From Symbiotaphrina buchneri (lineage: Eukaryota > Ascomycota > Symbiotaphrinales > Symbiotaphrinaceae), in assembly GCA_001599915.1 (NCBI GenBank), contig BCIG01000015.1:1-64000 (forward strand): DNA of 64,000 nt. Direction: 5' to 3'. The notes below the pieces were generated by a model. The model made no database searches and was not told the origin of the DNA. It saw nothing but the letters and a program-made list of their open reading frames with translations. The position numbers were made by a program, and so were the translations under genes. This document shows, piece by piece, positions 1 through 9,600 of the stretch. Position 1 is the first letter of the stretch; the number at the start of each line of letters is the position of its first letter.

Positions 1-95
1 ACCCTAACCCTAACCCTAACCCTAACCCTAACCCTAACCCTAACCCTAACCCTAACCCTAACCCTAACCCTAACCCTAACCCTAACCCTAACCCT
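1..95. repeat. Telomere repeat tract
   Basis: Nearly sixteen uninterrupted CCCTAA units (TTAGGG on the other strand) start at base 1 and end at a sharp junction with unique sequence near base 96. This is the canonical telomere repeat of most filamentous ascomycetes, so base 1 lies at a physical chromosome end. The longer variant repeat described for A. oryzae is not seen. No degenerate subtelomeric repeat lies between the tract and the first coding sequence. Confidence 0.97.
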
Positions 96-361
96 GTGCC
101 TCGGTAGAGACCTGACACCACTGACTCCGTCGACTTCCAGACGCTCATTGCTTCTAGCCCCAGTTTGGTGTACAGGGGGTTTGGGTAGTCGGCGCGGACG
201 ACCTTGTTGAGATCTGTTGATGCAGCATCCTTCGACGGCGTATCAAAGCGATCGAGGACTGTGACATCGTTGTAGCCTCGCAAGGATAGGTGGTAGGCGG
301 TTGAGGTACCAAAGGCGCCTCCGCCAATGATGAGGATAGAGGGGTTAGCTGGTATTGACAT
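96..361 (-). pseudogene. FAD-dependent amine oxidase, N-terminal fragment cut by telomere
   Basis: An ATG at 361-359 opens 88 codons that stay in frame up to the telomere. Residues 8-22 contain an N-terminal dinucleotide-binding motif (IIGGGAFGTSTAYHL). It is followed by DLNKVVRADY and LYTKLGLEAMSVW, typical of the fructosyl-amino-acid/sarcosine-oxidase-like FAD oxidoreductases of fungi. Full-length family members are about 430-480 residues, so roughly four fifths is missing. The frame continues open into the repeats as alternating Gly-Leu, with no stop in the tract. The fragment binds no complete FAD site and should be inactive. It lies divergent from an MFS permease, an arrangement that would suit uptake plus oxidation of an amine compound before the break (inference). 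The subfamily (Amadori oxidase versus another amine oxidase) cannot be settled from this piece. Confidence 0.85.
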
Positions 362-1044
362 ACTCGTCTGTCGAGATGAGGCACCGGTAACAAGGCTTCT
401 CACACTAGCTATCAGCAAATAATAGAGCGAGCTAGTTTATAACGCCCGAGGAGTCTCTCACCTCCTCCTCCGGACTGCGATCTGGAACATTAGCAGACCC
501 TCATCTGACCTGCGGCCCCAATCGGCAACGATACGATAATTACGCCAAGGCGCAACACGGTACGGGCAACATCGGTCGTGAGAACCGATGCCGACCAAGC
601 CGATATCATCGGCCCAAGGTTCCGTTTTAGTCCTTAGCCCCTGATCTCCCATCTCTCGCCCCTTATTAGCCTCTTCCCTTACAACGCTCAGATGCGCCCA
701 CTGACCAGCCGCCACAAGCCATCCCGCCGATACGCGCCGTAGCGGCCGAGATGTGATAAACCTCCACGCACTTCTCTGACTCGGCCTCGTCGGCTCGTAT
801 CAGGGTTTCGCATGGCTGATACGGCGGGCGCTGGTGCTGTGGACGGCGGTTACCCCTCACGCGCGCGACCAAGGCCGGGGTGCAGATAGGACCGGCTGCT
901 TATCGAGTGTCCCCTTCATAGGCCGTGGAATCTGCATAAATATTGGGTTCCGCTCACCCTCTGGCAGGGGTCTGTTGACAGCAGGTCCCAATTTTCCCCT
1001 CCTTATATCCCTCTTCAAACGTCAACCGTCTCTTGCACTTAATT
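362..1044. promoter_or_regulatory. Divergent intergenic region with TATA-like and GATA-like sites
   Basis: This gap of 683 bases separates the FAD oxidase fragment from the MFS permease. I see no convincing gene in it. CTTATC at 899-904 reads as CGATAA on the minus strand and fits the HGATAR site bound by nitrogen regulators such as AreA. CATAAATATT at 935-944 is a TATA-like element about 100 bases before the permease ATG. Both are motif matches only. Confidence 0.35.
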
Positions 1045-2770
1045 ATGGATAAGTCTGCTACGAACGACGACGTCTCCAAGATGGAGCCCGCGCCGGTCAC
1101 GAAGATCACTTCGGGCGTCCAGGAGGGTACCGTGGCTGCTGCCCGCGACATGTATCCGCAGCTCGTCAACCTCTCCACCGAAGAGTTGAAGGCGCTCGAA
1201 GGACGTGTGCTCCGAAAGATCGACCTCCGCCTGATGCCGATGTTAGTATTAATCTACATCCTCAATTATTGTAAGTTCGAATTAATGCTATTAATGTCCC
1301 ATGATTTAAGTATTTATGAGAAATAGTGGATCGGTAAGTTGCCGGGCTATAATTATTCTACGTTGTAGGGAAGGGCAATGGCTGACATCGGATAGGAACA
1401 CCATCGCACAAGCTAAACTCGGCGGCCTGGTCGGTGACCTCAAGCTCGTCGGCAACCAGTATCAGGTCTGCGTCAGCATCCTGAACCTGGGATACATCCT
1501 TATGCAAGTGCCGTCCAACCTGTTTCTTAACAAGATCGGCAAGCCAGCCTTGTACATTTCTATCGTCATGGCCATCTGGGTTCGTATCGCGTTGGTTCTG
1601 AATCTGCACACCGTAACTGACAAGTGGACTAGGGTGTCATCTGCGCTTGCAGCGGTGTGACTAAAGGTTACGGTGGTCTTCTGGCCTGTCGTCTCATGCT
1701 TGGTTTCGTCGAAGCCGCTTACTACCCCGGGTGCATGTACACCCTCAGTACGTGGTACAAGCGTGAGGAGCTTGGTTTTCGTATGGCCATATTCTATTGC
1801 GGCTCGCAGCTATCTGGCGCTTTCGCTGGTCTTATTGCTGCCGGAGTCGTCCAGGGGATGAACGGGTAAGTCTGAATTCAACTACAAGTGCCAGAAGCCC
1901 TTTTCTGACAACCTTTTTAGCGTCCGCGGCCTCCTGGCATGGCGCTGGTTATTCATCATCGAAGGTTCCATTACCGTCTTCGTCGCCTGCGGGGCCTACT
2001 TCGTGCTCCCCAACTTCCCAGCCACCACGCGCTGGCTGACGGAGCCCGAGCGCGAGATGGCCATGTGGCGGCTACAAGCCGACGTGGGCCAGGAGGACTG
2101 GACGTCTAGCGAGACGCAGCTGTCATGGAAGGCGTTCAAGATGGTGCTCAAGGACTACAAGAACTGGCTGCTGTGCCTGATGGTATACTGCTGCGGGGCG
2201 TCCATCTCGATCAACAGCTTCTTCCCGTCCATCGTCGCGACGCTGGGCAAGAGCAAGTTCGAGACGCTGCTGCTGACCAGTCCGCCGTACCTGCTCTCGT
2301 GCTTCACCATGATGTTCATCTGCTGGAATTCGGACCGAATGAAGGAGCGCTACTGGCACTTCTGTATTCCGCTGTGGGTCTCTCTCATTGGTTTTGTCGT
2401 CGCCGCGGCGTGTACCGGTTTCGGCCCCAGATACTTCGCGGCCATGATCATGTTGCCTGGTATCTATGTCTCCTTCAACACGTCCATGATCTGGACTGCA
2501 AACACCCTTCCTCGGCCTCCTGCTAAGCGTGCGGCTGCCCTGGCTTTCAACAACGCCATGTCCGGTATCTCTGGCTTGTATGGTGCCTACCTGTACCCCG
2601 ACAATGCGGCACCGAGATATGCTTTGGCTATGGGTGTCAATGCGGGCATGTCTTTCCTGGGGATTTGCACGGCCACGGTGCTGATGTTCTGCTTGAAAAA
2701 GGAGAACAAGAAGTTGGAGGCGAGGGAGCTTGCGGAAGGTCTGCCGAAGGGGTTCCGCTACATGATTTGA
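1045..2770 (+). CDS. MFS permease, allantoate/anion-cation symporter (Dal5-like) family
   Basis: Five exons give 499 residues: 1045-1270, 1327-1333, 1396-1579, 1633-1865 and 1921-2770. Family features include NYLDRNTIAQA at about 73-83, ILNLGYILMQVPSNL, GGLLACRLMLGFVEAAYYPG, and WRWLFIIEGSIT in the middle. About twelve membrane segments are expected, so it is probably a plasma-membrane symporter for a small organic anion or nitrogen compound (vitamin, ureide, amino-acid derivative). The second exon is only 7 bases (TGGATCG) and is needed to write the conserved L-D-R. Without it the frame breaks or the motif is lost. Introns are 56, 62, 53 and 55 bases. The substrate cannot be told from sequence. 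The divergent FAD amine oxidase fragment hints at amine or nitrogen scavenging. Confidence 0.9.
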
Positions 2771-2959
2771 GGCTTTCAGGGTTATTTTGCTGTGAGGGGC
2801 GTACAATTATCGATTACCCAGGTGTACACCCTGAGAATTACTAAAGGTCCATAAAAATGGGACGGTGTGTCTGAGAGGCCTCTCATTCAACTAATGCTAC
2901 TACGAAACCAAAAATGCAACGTAATGAGCGATGTTGGAGCGTGGCTCCCTTGACTCCGG

Positions 2960-4225
2960 CCTGAGCGGCCCGTCCTCAAATCCTAATCCTACGCCCTCGA
3001 CAGGCACAGCCGACGGCCTCGTAGACCGGGCCGCTAATAAGATGCAGTGCATTTGCCCGAGGCCTGGGTCTGCGGGGGGCCCACGTCCACCGTCTGATAC
3101 CCAGCAAGGGCAGTCACGCTGCCGTCAATGCCATAGAACGTGCAGGTGACGCCGCCGTTCTCGTTAACAATGTGCGAGATGCTGAGAGGGTTGGCTGCAG
3201 GCAGTGGTCAGTTTCTTTTCTTCTCCAGAGACACAGAAAATGGAGCTGTGGACAAGCATACCGATGTAGACCAAAGTCCCATCAGTGGGGAATGACATGG
3301 TGAAGGCTGCATCCGCGGCCCCTTCGAAGGTAACCTCAACCTCATATTGACGTGCTTCCTTGGCCGGGGCAGCGGAGACAAGACCTGCAAGAAGGACTGT
3401 CAGGGAGGCTGCGATGGTGGAGGCGCGCATTGCGATTATGTTAGATTAGATATCGGTGGGTTTAGAGAAAGAAGTTGTAGTATTAGAAGATATAGATTCT
3501 TGAAGCGATGATCGATGCTCACGCCGACCAGAAATACAGGTAAGAGCTTTCCTTATATGCTCTCTCATCCGGTGCTTCACAATCTTCGTACTGTCCGCAT
3601 GATACTGTTGTCTGCCTCGTAGTCGCAAGACTGTCTTGCTCCGAAAGCTCTGGGCGTAAGCTCAGCCCTACAGCTGAACGTTGCGTACACCACAGTATGT
3701 CGCACAGCAGCCGTGCGTCTGACTCGGAGAGCACCTTGCAGCGCGCATGAGCTATCGAGGCAGCATACTACGTTGCGACCAAACACCTTGCCCGTGTTCA
3801 TGTTGCCTATCACTCTAGTTGGGGGCCCAGCTGCGGTGCAGGGAAATGCGGGGGCGTAAGCCTCATGCTGACATCTTGGCTGAGACATGGGCCCGGCTGG
3901 ATTTGAAAGCTGCCGTACACATTGCCATGTGTCTCAAGTATATGTATTGATGGACAGCGTGAGGAGGATGTTTGTGGGGTTCCATATGGATGATAGGTCT
4001 CTTGAGGTCGCACGACTCCTGTATCTAGGGCCAGGCTGAACAACGCAAACAAACAACGGACGCACAGCATTCCTCGTCTGTCTCAGTCACAGACATGCGA
4101 TGTAAGCTGAGCCAATGCATGCATTAACGCAGTTGGAAAATGGTCTTTCCCGCCCATGGCTCTCTGTAGCCTCCAAGCCAGCCTTCCACATGAAGTCTCT
4201 GTCGATGTCCTAGTCGGTACGGCAG
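2960..4225. repeat. Segmental duplication, telomere-side copy (direct part)
   Basis: This stretch aligns by eye, in the same orientation, with 11715-12870. It covers the 3' end, both exons and about 800 bases of upstream DNA of the small secreted protein gene. Shared landmarks include GGGCCAGGCTGAAC (4030 versus 12690 regions), GAGGAGGATGTTTGTGGG, and the TCTCTGTAGCCT block near 4162 and 12820. Identity is clearly incomplete, with many substitutions and small indels, so the duplication is not recent. Similarity is lost shortly before the 366-bp TIR element. Confidence 0.8.
3034..3430 (-). CDS. Small secreted protein (paralogue 1)
   Basis: Two exons, 3262-3430 and 3034-3194, flank a 67-base intron and encode 109 residues. 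The N-terminus (RASTIAASLTVLLAGLVSAAP) is a clear signal peptide with a likely cut after VSA. The mature part is acidic and ends in a conserved pattern of CTFYGIDGSV, QTVDVGPPQ and GKC, with few cysteines. I do not recognise a named domain. It resembles the small secreted proteins of unknown role that are common in Aspergillus relatives. A paralogue with the same exon structure and intron phase lies at 11782-12187. Upstream DNA is also duplicated, so regulation may be shared. Both copies are open, so either could be expressed. Confidence 0.75.
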
Positions 4226-4232
4226 TTGTGAT
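3431..4232. other. Duplicated upstream region, no gene seen
   Basis: This is the upstream part of the duplicated locus. It has several short open frames but none with family features. Its sequence is matched by 12188-12870 in the second copy, with substitutions spread evenly and indels that disrupt all frames, which argues against coding. It may hold the promoter of the secreted-protein gene. Confidence 0.5.
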
Positions 4233-4616
4233 ATCCTGAAAGGTAATCGGTAATGGCACGCCCCTGTTTTCGGTAACGGCACGCCCTTCTCCTACAAAAA
4301 AGGGGGATTAGGTGGATCGTACAGACTAATCCCACTTTGATATACGGATAGATATGTGAATAGGTATAGGATGGCGCCTTTGATCGATTGATCGATTAAT
4401 CGGTCCAACCATTTCAGAGATGAGCCAGATAGGCTACGACGTTAATCTACGGGCGGATAGATACGATACGATGCAGGTGATGAGATGCGGATAGATATGA
4501 TATGATGTCGAGAGATGAGATTTTGAATAGATATGATACGATGCGAATACCGTAGATGAGAGGGGCGTGTGGTAACCAAAAACAGGGGCGTGCCATTACC
4601 GATTACCATCCTGAAA
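4233..4616. mobile_element. Non-autonomous TIR element (Mutator-like MITE) with 9-bp target duplication
   Basis: The element spans 4242-4607 (366 bp). Both ends begin GGTAATCGGTAATGGCACGC, inverted relative to each other. The inverted repeats agree for 29 bases and then weakly to about 45. Each TIR contains two short direct copies of CGGTAA-n-GGCACGCCC. The flanking 9-mer ATCCTGAAA occurs at 4233-4241 and 4608-4616, a perfect target-site duplication. The interior is made of subterminal repeats related to GATAGATATGATACGATG, and no transposase is encoded. A 9-bp duplication fits the Mutator-like superfamily (8-11 bp). The intact duplication and near-identical TIRs suggest a fairly young insertion, absent from the paralogous locus at 12.9 kb. 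Confidence 0.85.
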
Positions 4617-4629
4617 ATCAACGGCAGCT

Positions 4630-4890
4630 GCAAAGATATTATTATTCGGGATTGGAGACGACTGTGGAAGAGACTGACCGACTCTTCTATGGTACGCTCG
4701 CATGAAGTTACAGCAGCAATGGAGGCAATCCGACTGGACTCACTGCATTTTCACATTGTGCCATTTGTTGCAAGCACTTTCAGCTGGTGACCTAGGTCCT
4801 GCAAGCTGCAGGCTGACCAGTTCCCAGGGCTGTCAGACTGCCACGATAGTGTTTTGAGGACTATCAAGCCTGAGGAGTAGAGTCATCGAG
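4630..4890. repeat. Duplicated block in inverted orientation (copy at 12890-13125)
   Basis: Read on the minus strand, this stretch matches 12890-13125 on the plus strand. Anchors are CAACAAATGGCACAATGTGA (4754-4773 reversed; 12999-13018), CTGACAGCCCT, TCAGCCTGCAG, and ATGCAGTGAGTCC. In the second copy the block follows the direct homology collinearly. Here it is flipped and separated from the direct part by the TIR element. Confidence 0.75.
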
Positions 4891-5389
4891 GCAGATAGGC
4901 AATTGGCATAAAGATTATGTAAATAGATGCACACTAGTGAACAGGAACGCGTGGTATAGATCGAGAAGTTTCCCCGCTATTGTATCTGCCGTTTGCAAGG
5001 TATGAAAGCAGGATGGACAACGTAAAACCCCCATTGCAAGAACACCGTCTCTTTTGAGCTCATGCGAGATGCCGTCACGGTGGAACTCGCATTATCCTTG
5101 TTCGGTCTGGTGGAGCTGAGCTGCTGGAGGGGACGTTGCTTGACTGGACAGCGGACGCTTGGTGGGACTCGCGCTCACTAGGGTCTCGGTGCGTGGCAGA
5201 GCTGGACGAGGGGAGAAGACAGGAGGCTGGGTAGATGTAAGTCCACATCCTGACCGGCGAGCCACCACATCATACATACATCCGTCAACATCCACCACTT
5301 AATGATGAGTTCTCCACCTTCGGTCTTGATGGTCACAGAAAGCTTTGGTGTATCGTTGTCGCGCTGGTCTCCAAGCTTAGCATATCGGT
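4891..5389. other. Intergenic, no gene seen
   Basis: About 500 bases hold only short open frames without recognisable features. I see no repeat or promoter signal that can be assigned. Confidence 0.4.
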
Positions 5390-5393
5390 CGAT

Positions 5394-5741
5394 CTACAGG
5401 AATTTGTAAGCATATTGTCTTGTGGCTTCAAGACTGGGACGTACGATGGCTTTGATAAGAAATTGACCGAGAGGCATACGCATATCGACATTCCCGTTGG
5501 GAGTGAGAATTGTAGGCTTGACACCGAGTGCCTTGCACTGTGCGGAGAGCGGATAGTAGAAAGGTTTTCCCCAAACCCAGATGGGATCGTTAGGGTCAGG
5601 GTGGATGCGGCCCATCGTGGCTGTTGACGGTGGGGCTTGGACGAAAGAACTTTTCGGCCGCTGGCAGAAGTGTAGGACACTGATGCAACTGTATGTGACC
5701 TGGCCGTCTCCTTTCGCAAAAAGGGCTCGTCGCTTGAGCAT
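5394..5741 (-). CDS. Hypothetical protein, 115 residues
   Basis: An ATG-initiated frame of 115 codons. The second half (from MGRIHPDPNDP at about residue 43) has protein-like composition, with IWVWGKPFYYPLSAQCKALG and NVDMRMPLGQFLIKAIV. I recognise no family. It could be a gene remnant, because no upstream exon or signal peptide is evident and it lies next to a decaying AT-rich block. The true start may be the internal Met. Confidence 0.3.
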   Translation of the reverse strand: MLKRRALFAKGDGQVTYSCISVLHFCQRPKSSFVQAPPSTATMGRIHPDPNDPIWVWGKPFYYPLSAQCKALGVKPTILTPNGNVDMRMPLGQFLIKAIVRPSLEATRQYAYKFL

Positions 5742-5950
5742 TCACTTGACGAAATTTTTTCGAACGGATTCACTTTTCCTCTCACCTCGCGTCATTTCCC
5801 TACGAGGCTACAGGCTGCTTCCCTTCTTGCAACAGACTTCGTGCAGTGTTCCGTCGCTGCTGGTGGTGCTCGCGATACTGTCAGGCCATCTTCAGCCCTT
5901 CAGCACTTTTCCTTCAGTTCCTCACGAGTCGTACGCGTCTGAAACACGCG

Positions 5951-6424
5951 ATGGCGACTGCTCACCTTCCGTCCACGTACGAGGGCTTCCAGGTCATTCA
6001 GAACTTCGCACGCTGGTCTGCGTCTCGCATTGGCACGTACCAAGAGGGAAGAGTGTTCTCTTTGCTACGCGGATCCGGCACGCTTCGATGCTGGGAACTC
6101 GTTCCTTTGGACGGATACATCTATTGCGGACCAAAGGAGCTTCCAGAGAGTTCCATCAAAAGTTTCTTCTTTATGTACAACAACAGAGACGAGGAGAGCT
6201 CTATTCCCCTTGAATTGAAGTTACTGGCAGAGCGTCTTCAGGTATTTCACTACGATACTATTACCGGTGAACCTGTCTACAAAATTGAGTGGCACATCAT
6301 GATTACCAAGGCTCAGTACACTGATGCTCAGATTTTCATATTCACCTTTCCCAGAGTTCCTGAGACTGTAGCTGTTGTTCCTTGCCTATATCTTTCACTA
6401 GGTCCTCACACTGGAGAAGGATAA
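5951..6424 (+). CDS. Hypothetical protein or gene remnant at the left margin of the AT block
   Basis: This ATG-initiated frame of 157 codons opens MATAHLPSTYEGFQVI, with later stretches such as CWELVPLDGYIYCGPKELP and EPVYKIEWHIMITKAQYTD. Composition is protein-like but no domain is recognised. GC content falls towards the 3' end, where it runs into the AT-rich block. CTATATCTTTCACTAG near 6387-6402 resembles a splice acceptor, so the last codons may be intronic. A further open stretch of 69 codons at 6443-6649 could be a continuation or a separate fragment. Probably a partial gene whose other part has been lost. Confidence 0.35.
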   Translation: MATAHLPSTYEGFQVIQNFARWSASRIGTYQEGRVFSLLRGSGTLRCWELVPLDGYIYCGPKELPESSIKSFFFMYNNRDEESSIPLELKLLAERLQVFHYDTITGEPVYKIEWHIMITKAQYTDAQIFIFTFPRVPETVAVVPCLYLSLGPHTGEG

Positions 6425-6442
6425 CAGTTTAAGCCTGGATAA

Positions 6443-6649
6443 CAGCGGCTGAAATTCTTTACCATTCCAGTAAAGTCTTACTTTAGAACAATTTATCCTT
6501 ACTTTATGCCCTTTTGTCTTCCTGCCAAGGATGTTAGAAAGGCAATGTATCAGATCTGTACTGCTGTACTTAATCTGAATAACATCTACAAGAATCCTTA
6601 CACCGGTATTAAGTTCTTACAATATTATCCCAAGCTTATTAATAGTTGA
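6443..6649 (+). pseudogene. Coding-like fragment inside the AT gradient
   Basis: A stop-free run of 69 codons contains a protein-like segment (LPAKDVRKAMYQICTAVLNL, then NIYKNPYTGIKFLQYYP) and ends at TGA 6647-6649. It has no good start codon apart from an internal ATG near 6508. It lies directly after the 5951-6424 frame and before sequence almost devoid of G and C. I read it as a leftover exon of an older gene, of unknown family. Confidence 0.25.
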
Positions 6650-9600
6650 TAATGCTATATTATAAGGGTTATAATAAAAATTAAAAACTTCTATTACATT
6701 TATAGAACTATCAAACAATCTGGTCTATAAGTTGTAATCAGTTCTTTTACCTATAATACTTTTTTTAAAAAACTTTTTATTTAAAATAACTTTATCTATA
6801 GATAACATAATAGAAACCTTGTTTATCTAGTATAAATTTAATTATATTTTAAAGTAAAAACAGTATAAAATACATGTTATAGTTTATAATTACTGTTTTT
6901 TCTTTAATTTTACAATTATATAAGCCTTTATATTTATAAAGATTTATTAACCTAAAGAAACTAAGGAAAATAAATATATTATATATTTTATTTTATAATT
7001 AATCATTCTAAATAAATAATATATTAACTAGAAAGATATTGTTAAATATAATATAGATTTATTTATAAAGTTTTACATGATTATAAGACCTAATAACAAA
7101 TATAGATAATGTATAATATTATTTTTTAAAAATTATACTTTTTAAAAAGATGTTTTAAAATACCTATTTAACATTTAAGAAACTATTTAAAAACTATTAA
7201 CAATAATAATAATGTTTTACAGATATATTAGTTAATATAAATAATAATAAAAAAGATAAATAAACAAAATAAAATAAACAAAATAAAATAAACAAAATAA
7301 AAAATTAGCTAAATAAACATTTTACTTATAAAATAAAATGTTTTTTTATTTATTTTAACTTATAAAACAAATTATAAATTAATATATCAAAAAGTAAGTT
7401 AAAACATTATTTATCTAGTTTTTATAATTATTAAAATTAATTTTATAAAGGTTATAATCTAATTTTTAATTAAAATAAACTTTATAAAACTAGATATTAC
7501 ATCTTTATATTATATTATTAATCTTTAAAACAATAGATTATATACTTTAATAACAATAAAAAAGAATATCTAGAATAATAAATAAAATATAATAAATAAT
7601 AATATATTATAATAAATATAATAAATAATAATAATAATATAGGATTCTAAAATAAATATAATATTAATATAGGTTAAAATTATTATAATATTATTATAAT
7701 AAGTAAAAGTATTTTTAAAACTTTAAGTTAAAGTTTTTAAAAACCTGTTAAATAATTTTAATTCATTCTTTTTTATAAAAGAAAAGATTATAAGTTTAAA
7801 GATTATAAAATTAAAGATAAAAATTATATTATAATAAGTTAACTATCTTTTTCTTTAAATATAAAACCTTAACCATATATATTAAAAAGTTATAATTTCC
7901 AGGTAAATTAACAAGAGTTTACTTATTATTTATTTTATATATTTTTAAGTATTTTTTTTCTTATTTACCTTTTCACCTTTTATTATCTATTATTTTAACT
8001 ATATATATTAAAAGCATTAAAATAATATTATTTAATATTATAAGTATTATATTATTAATTATAATTGTTTTAATGTTTTTTAATATTAAAAAACTGTAAA
8101 TTTTATACATGTTAAAAACCTTTTTTTTAAAGATATAAACTGGTTTAAATCTTTTTAATTTAAGTTTAATTATATTAAAAACATTAGTAAAAAAGCTTAA
8201 ATAAAAGTAAAAAACATTAAAAGATATATTAAGATATAAAAAAAAGTTTAACATTTTAGATATAATAATATAATAAAACAAGGTTATTATTTTTTATTTT
8301 ATAAAAAAGTTAAAAAAATAACCTTATTATTGATAATCTATACTTATTATTCTAAATTTTAAAAATAATTAAAAAGAATAATAATCTTTATATAATATTC
8401 AAAAGATATTTATAGTATTTTAAATCCTTAGAAAATTAAAAAGATAAAAAAACAATAACTTATTTAAAAGAATATAGAAAATGTTTTAAAAAAGTCTAAA
8501 AGATAAAATTAAAAAAACATACTTATATTATAATATCTATACTTATAAATTTAATTAATAACTTTGTATAATAGGTTTTTATTTAATATATTCTAATTAA
8601 TAATACTTTTTATATATTATATAAAGATAATAACTTTTATTTCTTTTTATTTATAATATATTTATTAACTATTAAGTTTTTTTCTATATTAATTAAAATA
8701 ATATAAATAAATCTTTTATAAACTTTTAAACTTTATTAAAAGATAAAGATAATATTACTTTTTTAAATTGTTTTATTTTTAATCTATATAACCTATAATA
8801 TATAATTATTTTAAAATTAACTTAACTTGTTAAATATTATTATTTACTTTTATATTAAAACTAATATAATTATAAATATTATCTTTATAATTTAAAAGAT
8901 AAATAATCTATATAATAAGAAAAATATAATTAATATTATCTTTAATATCTTAGATAAATATTAGATTTATAACAAGCTTAATTATTTTATAATAAACAAT
9001 GTAAAAAATAATAATACTATAATCTAGATAATTATAAAAATGCTTTAAAAATCTAGTTTATAATATAATATCTAAAAACAATAACTTTATTATAATATCT
9101 ATATATTTAACTTAATTTATAAAACCTTTTTTTTATAAAAATACCTAAGTTATAGATAGTTTTAATAAGGATTAAGTTTTTAATTAATATAATCTAAATT
9201 ATTAACAAAGATTTAAATCTTTTAAATAATTATATAATATTATTAACTATATTTTAAAAATGTTATAATAATATAAATAATAAGAAAAGTTCTTTAAAAA
9301 AAAGAATTAAGTTTAATATAAAATAATAAAACTTAATAGAATTCTTAGTTTAAAATACTTAATTAGATATTTAAGAAAGGTTTATAAATAATAATTAATA
9401 ACTTTATTAACAAGGAAGATAATTTAATAAAAAATTAACTAGGTTTTTATAATAAAGGTTTTTAATACTTTTATTTATTAAAGTTCTTTTAATAAAATCA
9501 AGTACTTAAGTCTTAAAGTTATTTAGGTTATATTTTTATTTATATAAGTATAATTCTTTTATTTTATACTTTTATATTTACTTTATTATATCTTTAAAAT

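Noticed and set aside
7973-8281. Open frame of 102 codons in the AT island
   Set aside because: It is made of Ile, Leu, Asn, Lys and Phe codons produced by base composition; there is no domain or splice logic.
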